Assembly (NCBI GenBank): GCA_024195585.1
Contig: SWBL01000041.1
Location: 124,001 to 188,000, forward strand
DNA length: 64,000 bases
From: Aureobasidium sp. EXF-3400
Lineage: Eukaryota; Ascomycota; Dothideomycetes; Dothideales; Saccotheciaceae
Direction of reading: 5' to 3'
The notes under the pieces are model-generated. The model had not been told where the DNA came from. It made no database searches and was given only the letters and a program-made list of their open reading frames with translations. Shown here piece by piece: positions 13,101 to 25,453 of the stretch; the stretch's first letter is position 1; each line of letters starts with the position of its first letter. The position numbers were made by a program, and so were the translations under genes.

Positions 13101-16100
13101 AAGATGAGGAAAACTATTGCAGAACTGAACTTGAAGCTCAGAAAAGCAAAGGAACAGGCGTTGGAAGCTCGAGACAATGCTGGTTCTCCTCCAACCTCTC
13201 CTTCGAATTTGTCTCCAAGCCCCGAAGCAGCAGCTTCTGCAGCACCGTACTGCAACGACTGTGCATACCTGTCGAAGCAGTTGGACGATGCCAGACGCCA
13301 GATGAAGGATCTTGAACAGAAGCTTAGAGACCGCAGGAATGACATTCGCGGCTGCAACTACCAAACGGATGAGGCAAGACGTGATCTCCATGAAGCCAAC
13401 GAACAGCTTCAAGAGACTCAAAATGATCTTGCTAGCGCCCAGAAGGAGATCCAGAGACTTCGTTCTGAAGACAGTTCTTCATCACCGAACAGTACCTCTA
13501 CGGCCCCTACCTCGACTGGAGGCTCCCCAGCTAGGGACTCAGAAAAAGATGACCGTATCAAGGAGCTTGAAACGCTACTTGAGAAGTCTCAGCAATCTTT
13601 GAGTGAGAAGATCAGTGGCCGCCTGACTGGCGATTGGGGAGCTAGAAAGCTTGCAGCTCCTCCTGCCGATAAGGAAAATGACATGTGGGATTCCTTCGAC
13701 ATCGAAGGCAACGCAAGCAAACTTGCAGCCGAGAAAGCACAGCTTGAAGAGCAAGTCACAGCTCTCCAGAAGAATCTCAACATGTTCGAAGCTGCCGCCA
13801 AGATCTGGGAAGACGAGGCCAATGTCACCGCTTCTCAAATCGAGAATGCGGAAAGCGTCGCTCTTCATGCCAGAATCGAGAACTTGCAAAGACAGGTGGA
13901 AGTTATCCCTGGTCTTGAAGAGAGAGTCTCGACTCTGGTTGAGGAGAAGAAGAATCTCATTGGTACCCATGAGTATCTTAGTGAAGACAAGAGACCGGAG
14001 TGTTGTCTTGCTACCAGGACTGAACTTCAGAAAGAGATTGACGCTCATGCTACTACAAGAAAGGAATTGGAAGATGCTGTCGATGCCGCTGCCACCAATG
14101 TGGGCAATGGCACAAGCGAAGAGGTCAATCAAGAGTTGGAGAAGGTCAATCAAGAGTTGGAGAAGGTCAAGAAAGAGCTTCGTGACGCCAAAACTGCTCA
14201 TGAACTCTATGTCACCGACGAGAACAGCAGATACATCGATTTCATGGCCACAAAACCAGGCGGAGATCCATGCAAGGTTGTCAGGGACGAGCTCGAGGCG
14301 CTTAAGATCGAACAGGCAGACACGGAGGATGCTCTTCGGACCACGTCAATCGAGAATGAAATGAACAAGAGACTCCTCAAACAAGCTCGAATTCAGGGTA
14401 GTAGAATCAAGGCTACAGATGATGCCAACCTTGAAGATCCTTGCAAGGACATCAGAGACGAGCTTGAGACCACCGAGACTCGATTGGCCGAGCTTCAAAC
14501 ACTGCTCGACGAGGAGAGAGCCAAGAAGTCTATCAACGGTCCTGCACAACAGCACGGTGATCTGATTCAACAGATTCGTGACCTCGAGGAACAAATCATC
14601 AAGACCCGAGGCGCACATGACGCTCAAGCCAGAATCGAGAAGCTTGTACAACGAGTTCGCGATGATGCTGTCAGGATTGCGGAGTTGCAGTTCGAGATTG
14701 GCAAACTTGAGGCTATCTCCAAAGCTTATGTCCTTGCAGGCGATAGGCATGGACCTCCTGAAAATGATCATGAATGCAAGGATACTATCATCGAACTCAT
14801 TGCTGCTCAGACTCAGCTCAAGGGGCTTATTGATGATTACAGACTTGATGCGCCTGCGAAGAAGTCGGAGCCAGTAGAAGAAAAGAAAGAAGAGCCCAAG
14901 AGTTTCATCAGAGATTTGTTCGGTGTCTTCAAGAAGTTCACACTACAGCCGGACCCAACGGCTGAATCTGCTGTCAACAGCCCGGTAGAGGCACCCAAGA
15001 TAGAGGTGACTCCAGCAACCGAAGCAGGAACAGACCCTGAGGACGACCCCTGTAGCATCTACAAGAAACAACTCAACGACGTCAAGAAGCAAGTCGACGC
15101 TTTCGAGATGCTGACTTTGTTCAAAGAGAAGTTCTTGAGAGAGCAAGAAATCGTCGAGAGAAAAGACAAGGAAAACATGCAACTCAAGAACAAACTCGAA
15201 ATCGTCCTCAAAGACGCACCAGTCTCACTTCGCAAGCGTCTCACCGAAGCTCTGGAAGCCAACCGCAGACAAGCCAACATCATCGGCTGTAACGAGATTG
15301 TCGCAGCTCAGCACCACAAGGAAATGACCGCCCTCCACAAAAAGCTGGAAATCCTTCTCCAACCTGATCAAGTCATGAAAGACTTGATGACCAAGAACTT
15401 TGAACTGGAAAAGACACTTGACAAAGTCCAAGGCAAATTCTTCAAGGCTAACCTTGAGAGTGGCAAGAAGCTTAATTTCTTGGGCAGACAGCTGAGTGAG
15501 CTTTATGCTGAAAGAAACGATTGGCGCGATTCAAAGGCGCAGTTGACAAAGGGTCTTTGGAAACTTGCTGAGGAGGCTAAGAATAGCAAGACTGCTGAGT
15601 CGCCCGAGGGAGCTGAGGCTAAGACAAGCGAATCTGCTTCTAAGACAGCCGAGTCCGCACCCAAGACAGCCAATTACGAGACCGGAGAAGACTTTAGAGG
15701 TACTGTCGAGAACCCATGGCCGAAGATTACATATGATTGCTGGCCCCAACCTTCTCCCAGATTGCAAAAGACGTTCGACGACATGTACGACGCCAACGAA
15801 AAGCTCTACAACAATCCTGTCTATGTATTGAAGGACCGCGTTCCTAATCATCCCAAGCCCGACATCACTGGTCTCTGGACTGAGGTACAGAATACTCGCT
15901 GGAAGCTTACTGAACCCAAGAAACTGTCTTTATACCAAACCGTAACCAAGAAATTCAACCAGTACACTGAAAACGAGTACTTCTTGCCAGCAGTATGGGC
16001 TGTGATTTTGATTCTAGAACACCTTGGCTACAACCACTACACCCTACCGACATTGGACTTTATCTTTGGACATGAACGTGGACCTCATAGCTTCTTGATC

Positions 16101-19100
16101 AGATGGGCGTCCTTGATCTTATTCTTCTTCCTCATCTATACTTTCTGGCTGTGGCATCAGCTCAGAGGCATCTTTGGAAAACGCAATGGCGGTGATGATG
16201 GTTTTGACAACCAAGCACCAAAAGAAGATCCTTGCAAGGATGTCAAGAAGGAACTTGCTGATACCAAGGCTGAATTGGAGAAGACAAAAGGATCATCTGA
16301 CAAGGACAAGGATAACTCCAAGAAAGAGGATTCCAAAAAGGACGACCCGGATCCCTGCAACATCAGAATCGAACTCGCCACCACAACAGCCAAACTCAAC
16401 GATGCTCAAGCCCAATTGAACGGCGATAAAGCTGTGATTGACTGGAAAAACGACAAGAGAAGTAATTCACAATGGCAACGACTTCAGAACACAAAGTTCT
16501 GGGAGGTTGCTGGGATTCCTGGACCGAGATTTAGTGATGCTATCACCTTCGAGGAGTTCCAGAGGAATGGTGGTGTAGCAGCTGGTGTTACAAGCGAACC
16601 TTCTGTACGATTTGCTTCTCAGATTGGATCGGGATCTAGATCTGCACCTCCGCCTTATGCTTCTGAACCTACTGGAGAAGAAGAGGACTTTAATTTTGCC
16701 GCATATCTTCCGGATCATGACTACCAGCCGGGACTCGAATATCCTACTCCTGAAGTAGATGCTTGGGTTGATTCTGATGATGTTCCTGGCACCGGGGAAC
16801 TTGAAACCAAGTCTGCTGCTACTGGGGTAGACGATGCTGCTGTTACTGATCATGCATCGCCATTTGACTTCATTACGTTCTTCCCCCCTGCTGAGGCAGA
16901 CTTGGATGGGCTTGGTGCTGTGGCCGGGCTCTTTGGACCAGGCGCTGATGCTGACTATACAATCGGTATGATGCGTGATGGTGCAGCGTCTGGCTCAGCG
17001 TCCACTGCCTCGACCGATGCTTCCAAGTCCGACTCGAGCATCCAGAAGACGCCATCTGAATGGATCGCAGATCTCAATGCTGAAATGGCAAAGGATCCAA
17101 CTTTAAAACAACCAGCTCAACTTCCATTCACCTATCCCAGCACAGACAGCACGCTAATGAGCTATGTAGACTTTGCCCAGAACAGGCTTGCTGCTCCACA
17201 ATCTGCAAACAACAATCCGATCTGGCTATCATCACCTTTCAATGGTGGAGATGGTACTTTCGATCCCAAAACACCTCCAGCTCGAGGGGCGAGGGGGTAC
17301 CACGATGACTTTGTTCAACGACGACAGGCTGGCCAAGTCTGTTGTAAGCAAGACTACGACGAACAGATTGTAAGGAGGTCATTGAACCCGAATCCCTCAG
17401 CTCCTGGCACATCCAAAGTGTGCACGCATCGTCGTCTGGGACGCCATGGTGCCGACGACTTGGGATCGCCATATGCTCTTCCACGCCGCCGACCAGCTGC
17501 AAACCCCAGTAACAACAACATCACTGCCCCCTACGCACCCGACCAATCAACACTCGCTCTCGCATGGCGAACATACTTGAGAAAACATCCTCACCTGCGT
17601 CGCTTCGTTGCTGGCCGCTACCCTTGGAAGCAAACACCTGCGAAACCCGGATCAGTCAATCTACGCGACAGTGCAACGCAGAGAAGAATCATGGCTCAGG
17701 CTTATGGAGTCAAGTTCCCGAGTCATGGGGACTTGACTGCTTGGCGAGCTGCTCATGCTTTGTTGCCGCCTTCTGATCAGGATCTTAGGGATGTCGATGA
17801 GCAGGATAAGGGCTTTGGACAGATTCCTGAGGTGTTGAGGAGGGTTGGCGGTGCTGCTCTCAGTGGGCCTGGAGCTAAGGCTAAGGCTTCTGGAGGCTAC
17901 CCTCAGATCCCGGATTATTTGAAGAACTTCAGAGTCGGCATGGCCACAATTCCAGACGTCAATGCCCCTGGTACATCGCCTGACCCTTGCAAAGACGTCA
18001 AGGACAGACTTGCAAAGGCTCAAGGAGAACTCGATCTGTTGATGAGCGGAGACGATTGTGCTGAGGTCAGAAAACGCGTCAAGGAGCTCTACGAAGAGCT
18101 GCAAGCCAAGACTCTTTTATACGATCCCGTCCGCGAGCAACTCACTCGTGTTGAGGCTGAATTGGCAGAGGAGAAGAAAGAGCATGAAGCTGCTAAGCAG
18201 ACCGTTGCCTTGGCCGATCCCAAGACCATCAAGACAAACGAGCAACAGACAGCAGACGCCAAGGCTCACCAAGCTGCCCTCGATGCTGCTGCAAAGGAAG
18301 CCGAGAAGAAGATTAGCACTGCCGAGGCACAAGCCGATCAATCCAGGAGACGAGCCGATGAGTTCCACAGAGCACTCGAGTTTGAAAAGAGTAGAAGACT
18401 CATTGCTCCAAGTGTCCAAGAGGAAAATGTTGTGCCGCCATCCACCGAGATGACTTGGCGTCGTTTCTTGATCACTCTTGCTTTGTCGATCTTGGGTGCC
18501 TTGTACGTCTTCCCATACACAACTCTTGGCCAGATGCCTGTGTATCGGGACTCTGCTCTTTCTGTGTCTGAGATCTTGTGGTATGACACCATTGAGTCGA
18601 CTAGAGGATATCATGGCGTGATTGTTACTCTTGGTGCCAGCATTCTTGTTGTGTTGCTTATTTGGGCTGCTACGCTTGCTTCCGCCGATCGTGGAGTTAA
18701 TCCTTATCCTAATTACGATAACGATGACAATAATGATGGCAACAATGGAGATGGCAAGGGTGATGATGATAAGAAGGGTGACGGCAAGAAGGGAAGTAGT
18801 CCTAAGAGCTCACTCTCCTTGTTCCTGCCTCCTTCACCCCGGTCCCCAACTTCCAAGCCTTCTCCCAAAGGTTCCAACCCAACATCTCCCAAATCTCCTC
18901 CAGGTTTCCAGACAACCCGCCAACAGACTTGGAAGCACTCTTACATCTCATCCGTCAGCACTGAACCCACAGCAGGCACGTCTGCAGGAGCCAAGACCAA
19001 TGATATCTCGCCGTACTGTAAAGAACTCGAAGACAGGGTAGAGAGACTCGAGAGAGAGCTTTTGGCTGCAAGAACGAAAGTGTCTGCGTTTAGTCAATCG

Positions 19101-22044
19101 GCAATCTCTTCGGTTGATCTTAGACCTCAGGCTGGTCCTCGTGCTGATCAGAAGCGTCAGAATTTGGCGCACTCGGCTATCAGTTCTGTAAGCTCTGCAC
19201 CTCAAGCTGCCAAGGAAGTGACGAAGAACGTCGGACAGAAGGTTGAGAGTACAGCCATTGGGGGTGCTGGTCTGTGGAACAAGATCACCGGACTTTTGCC
19301 CCAGATAACCTTTACTACCGCACCTTCTGCACAGACCGCCGATGGCTCTACTGAGGACAAAGATCTCAGAGCAGAGCTCGACAATGTCAAGAAGGAACTC
19401 GAAGATGCTAGGAAGGAGATTGTGGCCAATAAGAAGCGGTCGGGAGCCAAGGTCGAAGCTTGGGACCCTGTCGAGACCTCCAATGATGACTGGCTTGACC
19501 CCTGTAAGCATGTCAAAGAAGAATTGGAGCGCGTAAAGCAGCAACTTGAGGAAGCAAGAGTCGAGAGTAGTTGGTTGAGGAAGCAAAAGGAAAAGGCGGA
19601 AAGGAAGAGAGATGGTGTCGACGTGGATGGTCAGGATGAAGGAAATGATGGCGACGACGACGACGACTATCCTCCACCAGGCTCGTTGGAGATGAAATTC
19701 ATCGTTGCGGAGGATCTAGTCAAGATGAGAGAGCGTCAACTCGATCAAGCGGCGAGGGATCTGGAGGTCTGTCACGAAGCCAACGTGGCCTTGCGAAAGA
19801 GATTCTACGACCAACGTGATGGATGGGAAGCCGAGAGAAAGAGAGTGGAGGAATTGAAACAGGCTGCAGCTTCGAGAGAGACTTCGAGTTCTAGCACCCA
19901 GACCTCTCCTGGCAAGATCGAGGCTACTTCCTCAACCAAACCGGACACTCAGGCTTCTTCTGGTGGTGTCGATCACACGGAATGTCAGAAGAGGATCAAT
20001 GATTTGATGACACAACGCGATCAGCTAAGAGACGAGATCGCCGTGCTAAACACCAAGGTCCAGGGTCTGGAACGCGGACTCGGCAAAGCTGTCAAGGATA
20101 TTGACCACTACCAAGCCATGTACAACCGAGGCGCCGACCACGGTATGTGTCTAAGAGGTGGCAAACGCGAGATCCTCGAGCAGAGAATTGCCGACTATGA
20201 GAATGGCAGTGATGAGCGAGTCGCCGAGCACGAACAAACCATCAAGAACCTCAAGAACACGATGCAGGGTCTCAAGCAAGATGCCGACAAGAGACAAACT
20301 ATTGCCGAGTCGCGCAAACTGGAAGCCCAGCAGCTGAGAAACCAACTTAGTGACGAGCAGATGCGCTCTAGGGGGCTAATGACGAGACTCAAGGATGCAG
20401 TCGCCAAGGAGAAAAAAGCCATCGAAGACCTCGTGGCTGTCAGAACCCAACTCTCGGAGTGCGAGCAAGCCAGAAATCAAGTCAACGAAAATCAATTCGC
20501 ACAAGAAAGACTGGACATAGCAACCAGAGAAGCCAAAGATGCAAAGGACCAGCTCGACCATTGGGTAAACCAGATCGAACTCAACAAGACTCGAGTACCG
20601 GAAAACGTATCTTCAGATCCAGAAGTCGCCAAACTGCAGCAATTCTTATTCGAGAGGACTTTGTACATCGAGTTGCTCATTCGTCAAAAAGAAAGAGTCG
20701 AGGAGAATCTTGAGTGGTACAGAAATCGACTACATCAGGCTTTTGAAGCTGAGGATCACGAACAATGCCAAGCTATGGAAAGGTTCTACAAGCAACAAGC
20801 CGAGAAGGCAGAACAAGCACGCAAAGAAGCTGCGGACAAGAATACGGAAATGTGGTATCAGGTTTTGGATGAACGGACAAAAGCTCGGCATGCCAAGGAA
20901 GAGATGGAAGCTGTGGAGAAGAGATTGAAGGAATTTGAGGAATTGGAGGAAGAGAAGGAAGTACCTGCCAAGCAAGTCGAAGAGACGATCAGAGTCTGTC
21001 CTCCTGAGATTACAGAAGATGACAAGGATTCTCCATCTTCGGGTATGTTTGATATCTCTTCGATTACCGCATTAAGCTAACAAACCAAAGAGAAGGAAGC
21101 ACTTGCCAAGCAAGTCAAAGTCAAGGTCAAAGTCTGTCCTCCTGAGATGGCAGACATTGACAAGGATTCTCCATCTTCGGGTATGTCTGATACTTCTTCG
21201 ATCACCGCATTAAGCTAACAAACAAGAGGTGGCCTCTAAAGCACTCCGGGATGCAAGACTCGCAACCAGACTCGCCGAAGCCGAAAGCAGAAAACTCAAA
21301 CTCGAACGTGACCGTCTAGCTCGCGAAAATGCACTTCTCACTAAACGACTGGAACGCAAGATTGACACATTAGAGCACTCAACCGAACCCGGAGTTTCTG
21401 GTGCTTTGCTTCCTACACCCATCAGCACTGACCCCACAAACAAAACCAAAAAACAAAGACCGGCAGACATCATCACCAGTTTCGAAAACATGGAAGATCC
21501 ATTCTACGATGGTCTAGTCACTGGCGGTGTAACTTCCAGACTCCCTAAATTCAACCCCAATCGTCTGTTGGATATTCTCGGTCACCCGCGCTCACCGTAT
21601 ACACCTAGACGTGCTCCCATACCCACTCCGGAACCTCCTTACTTGCCTTTTGAGCCCTTGACACCCGAAGGTCGACGCAGATCTGCTGAACGCATGATCA
21701 GTGATCCGGACAGGGAAAAAGCCTTGGCAGAGGAACGAGCATATCTTGCTGCTGTCAGAGCTGTGGAGTTTGAATTCGAGGAACAGAGGAGTGATGAGTA
21801 TGCCCTGTTCTACACGCTTCTGAGGGGAAAGTTGAATCTTCCTGTTAGAGATGTTATGGCTAGACTTGAGCGAGTCTATGAAGAAGAGGAAGAAAAAGAT
21901 GTCGAGAAAAACACGAATGAGGCCAATGATGAAGAAGAAGAAGAAGACGAAGGACCAAACCTAAACGAGGAAGAAGAGAGCAGCGATAGCAGTTTGGATG
22001 ACGAAGAGTTCAATGTGGGTTTGTTACGCACGAAACAAACTTGA
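10149..22044 (+). CDS. Giant coiled-coil membrane protein, unknown function
   Basis: Three exons (10149-21042, 21091-21180, 21227-22044), 3,933 aa; the first frame is uninterrupted for 10.9 kb. A call that ignores splicing would stop at 21080, inside an intron. Residues 1-300 are acidic, Ser/Arg-rich and likely disordered. From about 370 onward, long heptad-rich coiled coils alternate with short spacers. Hydrophobic segments lie near residues 1983-2005 (with a weaker one at 1945-1962), 2771-2790 and 2821-2843, so the protein is probably anchored in an internal membrane. Many coiled-coil blocks start with a Cys after acidic residues, often D-P-C-K (Cys at 1375, 1432, 1635, 2029, 2070, 2614, 3119). 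The C-terminus is very acidic. I do not recognise the family. Giant organelle tethers such as the leashin class are an analogy only. The gene is real on codon quality and length; its function is open. Confidence 0.85.
14124..14165 (+). repeat. 21-bp perfect tandem repeat, 2 copies
   Basis: GTCAATCAAGAGTTGGAGAAG occurs twice head to tail inside the giant gene, encoding VNQELEK twice. It inserts one coiled-coil heptad exactly, so register is kept. This suggests the coiled coil grows by heptad-sized slippage. Confidence 0.85.
20951..21226 (+). repeat. Tandem duplicated exon-plus-intron unit
   Basis: Two copies with a period of 138 bp. Each holds about 92 bp of coding sequence (EKE..AKQV....VCPPE....DKDSPSS) followed by a short intron: 48 bp at 21043-21090 and 46 bp at 21181-21226. 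The two introns are nearly identical, including GTATGT, GCATTAAGCTAACAAAC and the terminal AG. Both are phase 1, so the duplication keeps the reading frame. Confidence 0.9.
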
Positions 22045-22653
22045 GGACATGATGCTGACAAAGACAATCAGAAGAGATATAACATGACACCCACGCCTCT
22101 ACCGCGCAATCGCAGAACTACCAAGGGTGTTTACCAAAGTCCTTGATATTTTCGCTACTGAAGTCTGGCGTCGTCTCTCTCTATTCAAGGCAAGATATCT
22201 CTTGATGAGTGTATGACAACACAAGAACAAAAACGACCAAAAAGCAACACAAGAAAAGACGATAAAATCACTGTCGCTACAGAAGTCTGTCTTTCTTTAT
22301 GTCTGAGGGTTTGAGCAAGTGGCAAGTGGGGGGTGTTTTTTGCAAGTACATCTTTTATGCTGGCCTTTTGATTTCGCATGTTAATGGTGGATTTTCGATC
22401 AGGAGTTTGGTGGGTTTGATTTGGGTTTTTTGTGTATGGTTTTTATCTTTTTTTGGCTTTTTGGGTAGTTTTAATATCGACTGTTTGAGTTTTATACTGT
22501 GATGTGTATCGGTCTCTAGTTTCATTTCATGCTATCATGTGCATCGGTCTATTATGCCTTGAGCGCTGAACATGTAGCGCCTTAGTGCCTTTTCCTGGAG
22601 CGAGCCGATGGTCTCTCTGGTGTAATACTAAGATTTGGATCAAGTAGCTGTTC
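22045..22653. other. Intergenic, convergent genes
   Basis: A 609-bp tail-to-tail region between the giant gene and the leftward regulator gene. It contains a T/G-rich tract (about 22300-22500) suited to transcript ends. No gene is seen. Confidence 0.5.
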
Positions 22654-24544
22654 TCAATCCGTCACATTCCTGCCATCAACCCTGGAAGATTTCTGTTCTG
22701 CAGCTGTGTGGATTTCAATGCTCAAGGCGTCTTGGTGTGCATTTTGACATGGCTTTGGAGTTTTTGGGGATGCAGTTGCTTGTGGTTCAACACTTCTGGT
22801 TTTGAGGTGAAGGTGTTTCCCAGTTGGGGAAAGTCCCCTCTTGAAGGTGAGATATGCAGGGAGTGAAAGATTTGGGTGGCTTCTGCTTGATGGGGTAAGA
22901 GCTAGAACTGTGTTAGTGGAGTGCATGTATTGAGTAGTCTTGTGTGGCGTCCTCACCATAGAGAAAGATATGACTCTTAGGCCGATGAAACTCTGCTCGC
23001 GTGTCAACAGCGAGGGCTGGGCTGCTTTGACTGTCAAACCTTCATCGACTATCCATGCTTGGAAGAGTAGTCGTGCTCCAAACAAATGGGTGAGGCCTGT
23101 CGAAGAAGAGTCATACCAGGCCTTTGATGTTGTCAGTGGATAGACTTGCACGAATCGCGACCTGTGTGCTTACCGAGCTCATGTTTAGCAGGAGAGACGC
23201 CAGAAGCGCGTGATATCTGGTAGTCTTTGTGGACGAACATGATAGCCAATGCTGCTCACTCTCCTCATCCCCCGAGGTGAATAGGGAGTCGATGACCGAT
23301 GAAAGGGCGAACATGGCTCGATTCTGGTGAGTGAGAGCTATATTTTCCATTCCAGATACAGAATTGGCCAGATGTGCTGCTGACATACCAACGACGCAGT
23401 CATGTATGTACTCGCAAGTAAGCATCTTTTGAGGGATGTCAGTACGAAAAGGGCTCTCGTGAGAGTCGAAGCATGACACTATCTGGCAGATGTAATCAAA
23501 GTAATGAGTTGTCAAGGCATTCTTCGTTCCTGAATCGAGCAGCGCGTTATTGCGCAGCGCCACAGTGGAGAAACACGTTCTCCAGGGGTTTGATTGATCA
23601 GCCTCTGTCGCTTCGTGATTGAGCTCATTAGCGGTTGAATCATCATTGCTGGGGAAGTTGGTCGCTGCAACGAGATTGGCTGGTTCATACAGCCAGGTAT
23701 CATCAAGATGTGTGTCCGCCATGAAAGCTATGGCGTCATGATTCATCGTTCTAGACAGCTCTTTGGAAAGTGACTGAGTCTCTGTCGGTGCGACGTTGAC
23801 CACTTCATGCGGTGTACGAGCCCATATGTCGTCGGTCGATGGTGCGTAGAGCTGTTCGTCAGAGGAGCATGTGTCTTTAGATGATGTAGGATCAAACGGG
23901 AACCCTTGTCCGAAGCATGCTAAATCCAAATCATCTGCCTCAAAAGCAGGGACGTGGAAGGTCGATATATCACGTTGTCGCTGATCTTGATGAGAGAAAG
24001 AGGCCGTTGAGCATTGCCTGCCACATGCGATAGTAGATGTCGGGTGTTGCGAAGACAAAAGGTGATCTAGAGTATCTTCCGAGCTCGTTTGCAGCGAACG
24101 CACTCTCGGGCTGGCCAAGTCAACTGCGACGTATGAGGTCGGCCTTGCTCGCTTTGCTCTAGACATGTCTTGTCTCGAGGCATTTGTGATTTCAAGTGGT
24201 TGGGCATGGCCAGGAGAAGTTCCTTCAGAACCCTGTCGCCCACATGTCGATGCGGTCTTGAAAGCAGGAATTGGTTTCCATTTGAACTGTCGAGCAAAGC
24301 CCGGACATTTGACCTGTCTGTCAATGCAATTCTTACATTGCGGCCGGGTTTCATCACATTTGATGCGCTGTAGAGATCTTCAGAACCCTGGGTCCAAGTT
24401 TGATGGACATTGGAATTTATAGAATCACCTTTTGCTTGCAGTTCACACATCCGTCTTTTCACCGCAAAGTCAGTCGTAGTTCCTCGAGTCGCAGGTTTCC
24501 TCATTGGGAGTATACTGACCTCGACTTCGTGCGTGTTTGGGCAT
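22654..24544 (-). CDS. Zn2Cys6 transcription factor of amine cluster
   Basis: Exon model 24544-24520, 24454-24429, 24367-23174, 23121-22654; introns of 65, 61 and 52 bp; about 570 aa. The zinc cluster appears only after joining two micro-exons: MPKHARSRDGCVNCKQK plus RIKCDETRPQCKNC. This gives Cys 11, 14, 21, 28, 31 and 38 with the standard 2-6-6-2-6 spacing. The body resembles the fungal-specific domain of the Fungal_trans_2 type (for example YFDYICQIVSCFDSHESPFR and AWYDSSSTGL). The end is uncertain. After about residue 447 the similarity fades, and a plausible intron (GTGAGG to CACTAACACAG, near 22956-22908) would shift the frame to an early stop. The C-terminal part of the domain may be truncated or mis-modelled. 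Its position beside the cupin, oxidase and permease genes suggests it controls them. Confidence 0.8.
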
Positions 24545-24979
24545 TACTCTACTCCCTTGTAGAGCTGGGCATGGATCAACAAAGACAGCAATCTGATTTC
24601 GTGCAGACTCCAGAACCCGAGTGAGTAGCACGTCTCTCAAGCGGGGTAATCATGGTCTGGAATTGGAAGGAACTTTGGAGTGGCATGTGCTAGTTCTTAA
24701 CCCCGCAGTTGAGGGCCAGGCAAACAATGCAAACCGCTGCGTGTAACAATTTGCAAGATAACGCTTATCTTCGGGGCGTCTGACAGCTGATTCCTTTCTC
24801 GTCCGCCTCGGTCGCTCGATGCCGTCTATGATAAGATCATCATTCTTTGGTGCTCTGCTATTACTACCGTTCCTGTAGTCAAACTCTTCGACCTACGCTT
24901 ATTCAAGCACGGATGAGTATAGGTAACAGCATCTCAGCGGGCCAAACTGCCGAACCTCAACTCCTGTTCAAGTCGTTAC
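24545..24979. promoter_or_regulatory. Regulator promoter with paired GATA sites
   Basis: A 435-bp interval upstream of the leftward regulator gene and downstream of the cupin gene. AGATAA at 24756-24761 and TTATCT at 24765-24770 face each other across CGC, and TGATAA is at 24829-24834. These match HGATAR, the site of AreA/Nit2-type nitrogen regulators. Binding is inferred. Confidence 0.5.
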
Positions 24980-25453
24980 TCACAGCTTGCCTTTTGGTCT
25001 AGCCGCACACTTGAAGCAGACCCCGTAGTCCTCCGACGAGAACTGGAAGGTGCTTCCCCGATGGATGAAAAAACTATCCCCTGGTCCCAACGTTCTCTTT
25101 CTTCCGCTTTCATCACTTAGAGTCACCGTACCTGTCCTTTGATCAGTAGCCGCAGCATCACGAAGCCTCTTGGTTTGGAGAATACATACCTTCCCAAACC
25201 ACGCCAGCCTCGTCATAGCCATGGACTCCAGGTCCGACTGGTGGACCTTGCTCTATGCGGAACCAGATGCCGGCCAATGGATCCCTCAAGGTCGTGTCTG
25301 GAGTGTTGAAGATATCACCTTTGCATGACAAAAGTCAGATGCAAAGCTCGAATTCTGTGAGAAGGATTGCAATAACTTACTCCAGAAAACGTAATTGTTG
25401 ATCTGATTTGGGATCTTAAATCGCTCAGTCGCAGACTTGTAATCGATGACCAT
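24980..25453 (-). CDS. Small cupin, EutQ-like
   Basis: Three exons: 25453-25381, 25318-25190 and 25131-24980; introns of 62 and 58 bp; 117 aa. One cupin barrel is visible: a first-motif region around GPGVHGYDEAGVVWEG, then GTVTLSDESGRKRTLGPGDSFFIHRGSTFQF as the second half. This resembles the small cupins annotated as ethanolamine-utilisation EutQ-like or DUF861. Such proteins often bind a metal and have poorly known roles in amine or sugar-acid metabolism. The second acceptor is fixed by frame, since the nearer AG gives a stop. It lies between the regulator and the amine oxidase on the same strand, which supports a joint role in amine breakdown. The chemical activity is not known. Confidence 0.85.

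Noticed and set aside
21045..21080. Stop codon that would end the giant protein at 21080
   Set aside because: It lies inside a GT-AG intron with a good branch site; coding similarity resumes right after the intron, in phase.
21043..21226. Introner-like mobile intron as the source of the two near-identical introns
   Set aside because: The similarity continues through the flanking exon, so a tandem duplication of exon plus intron explains it better.
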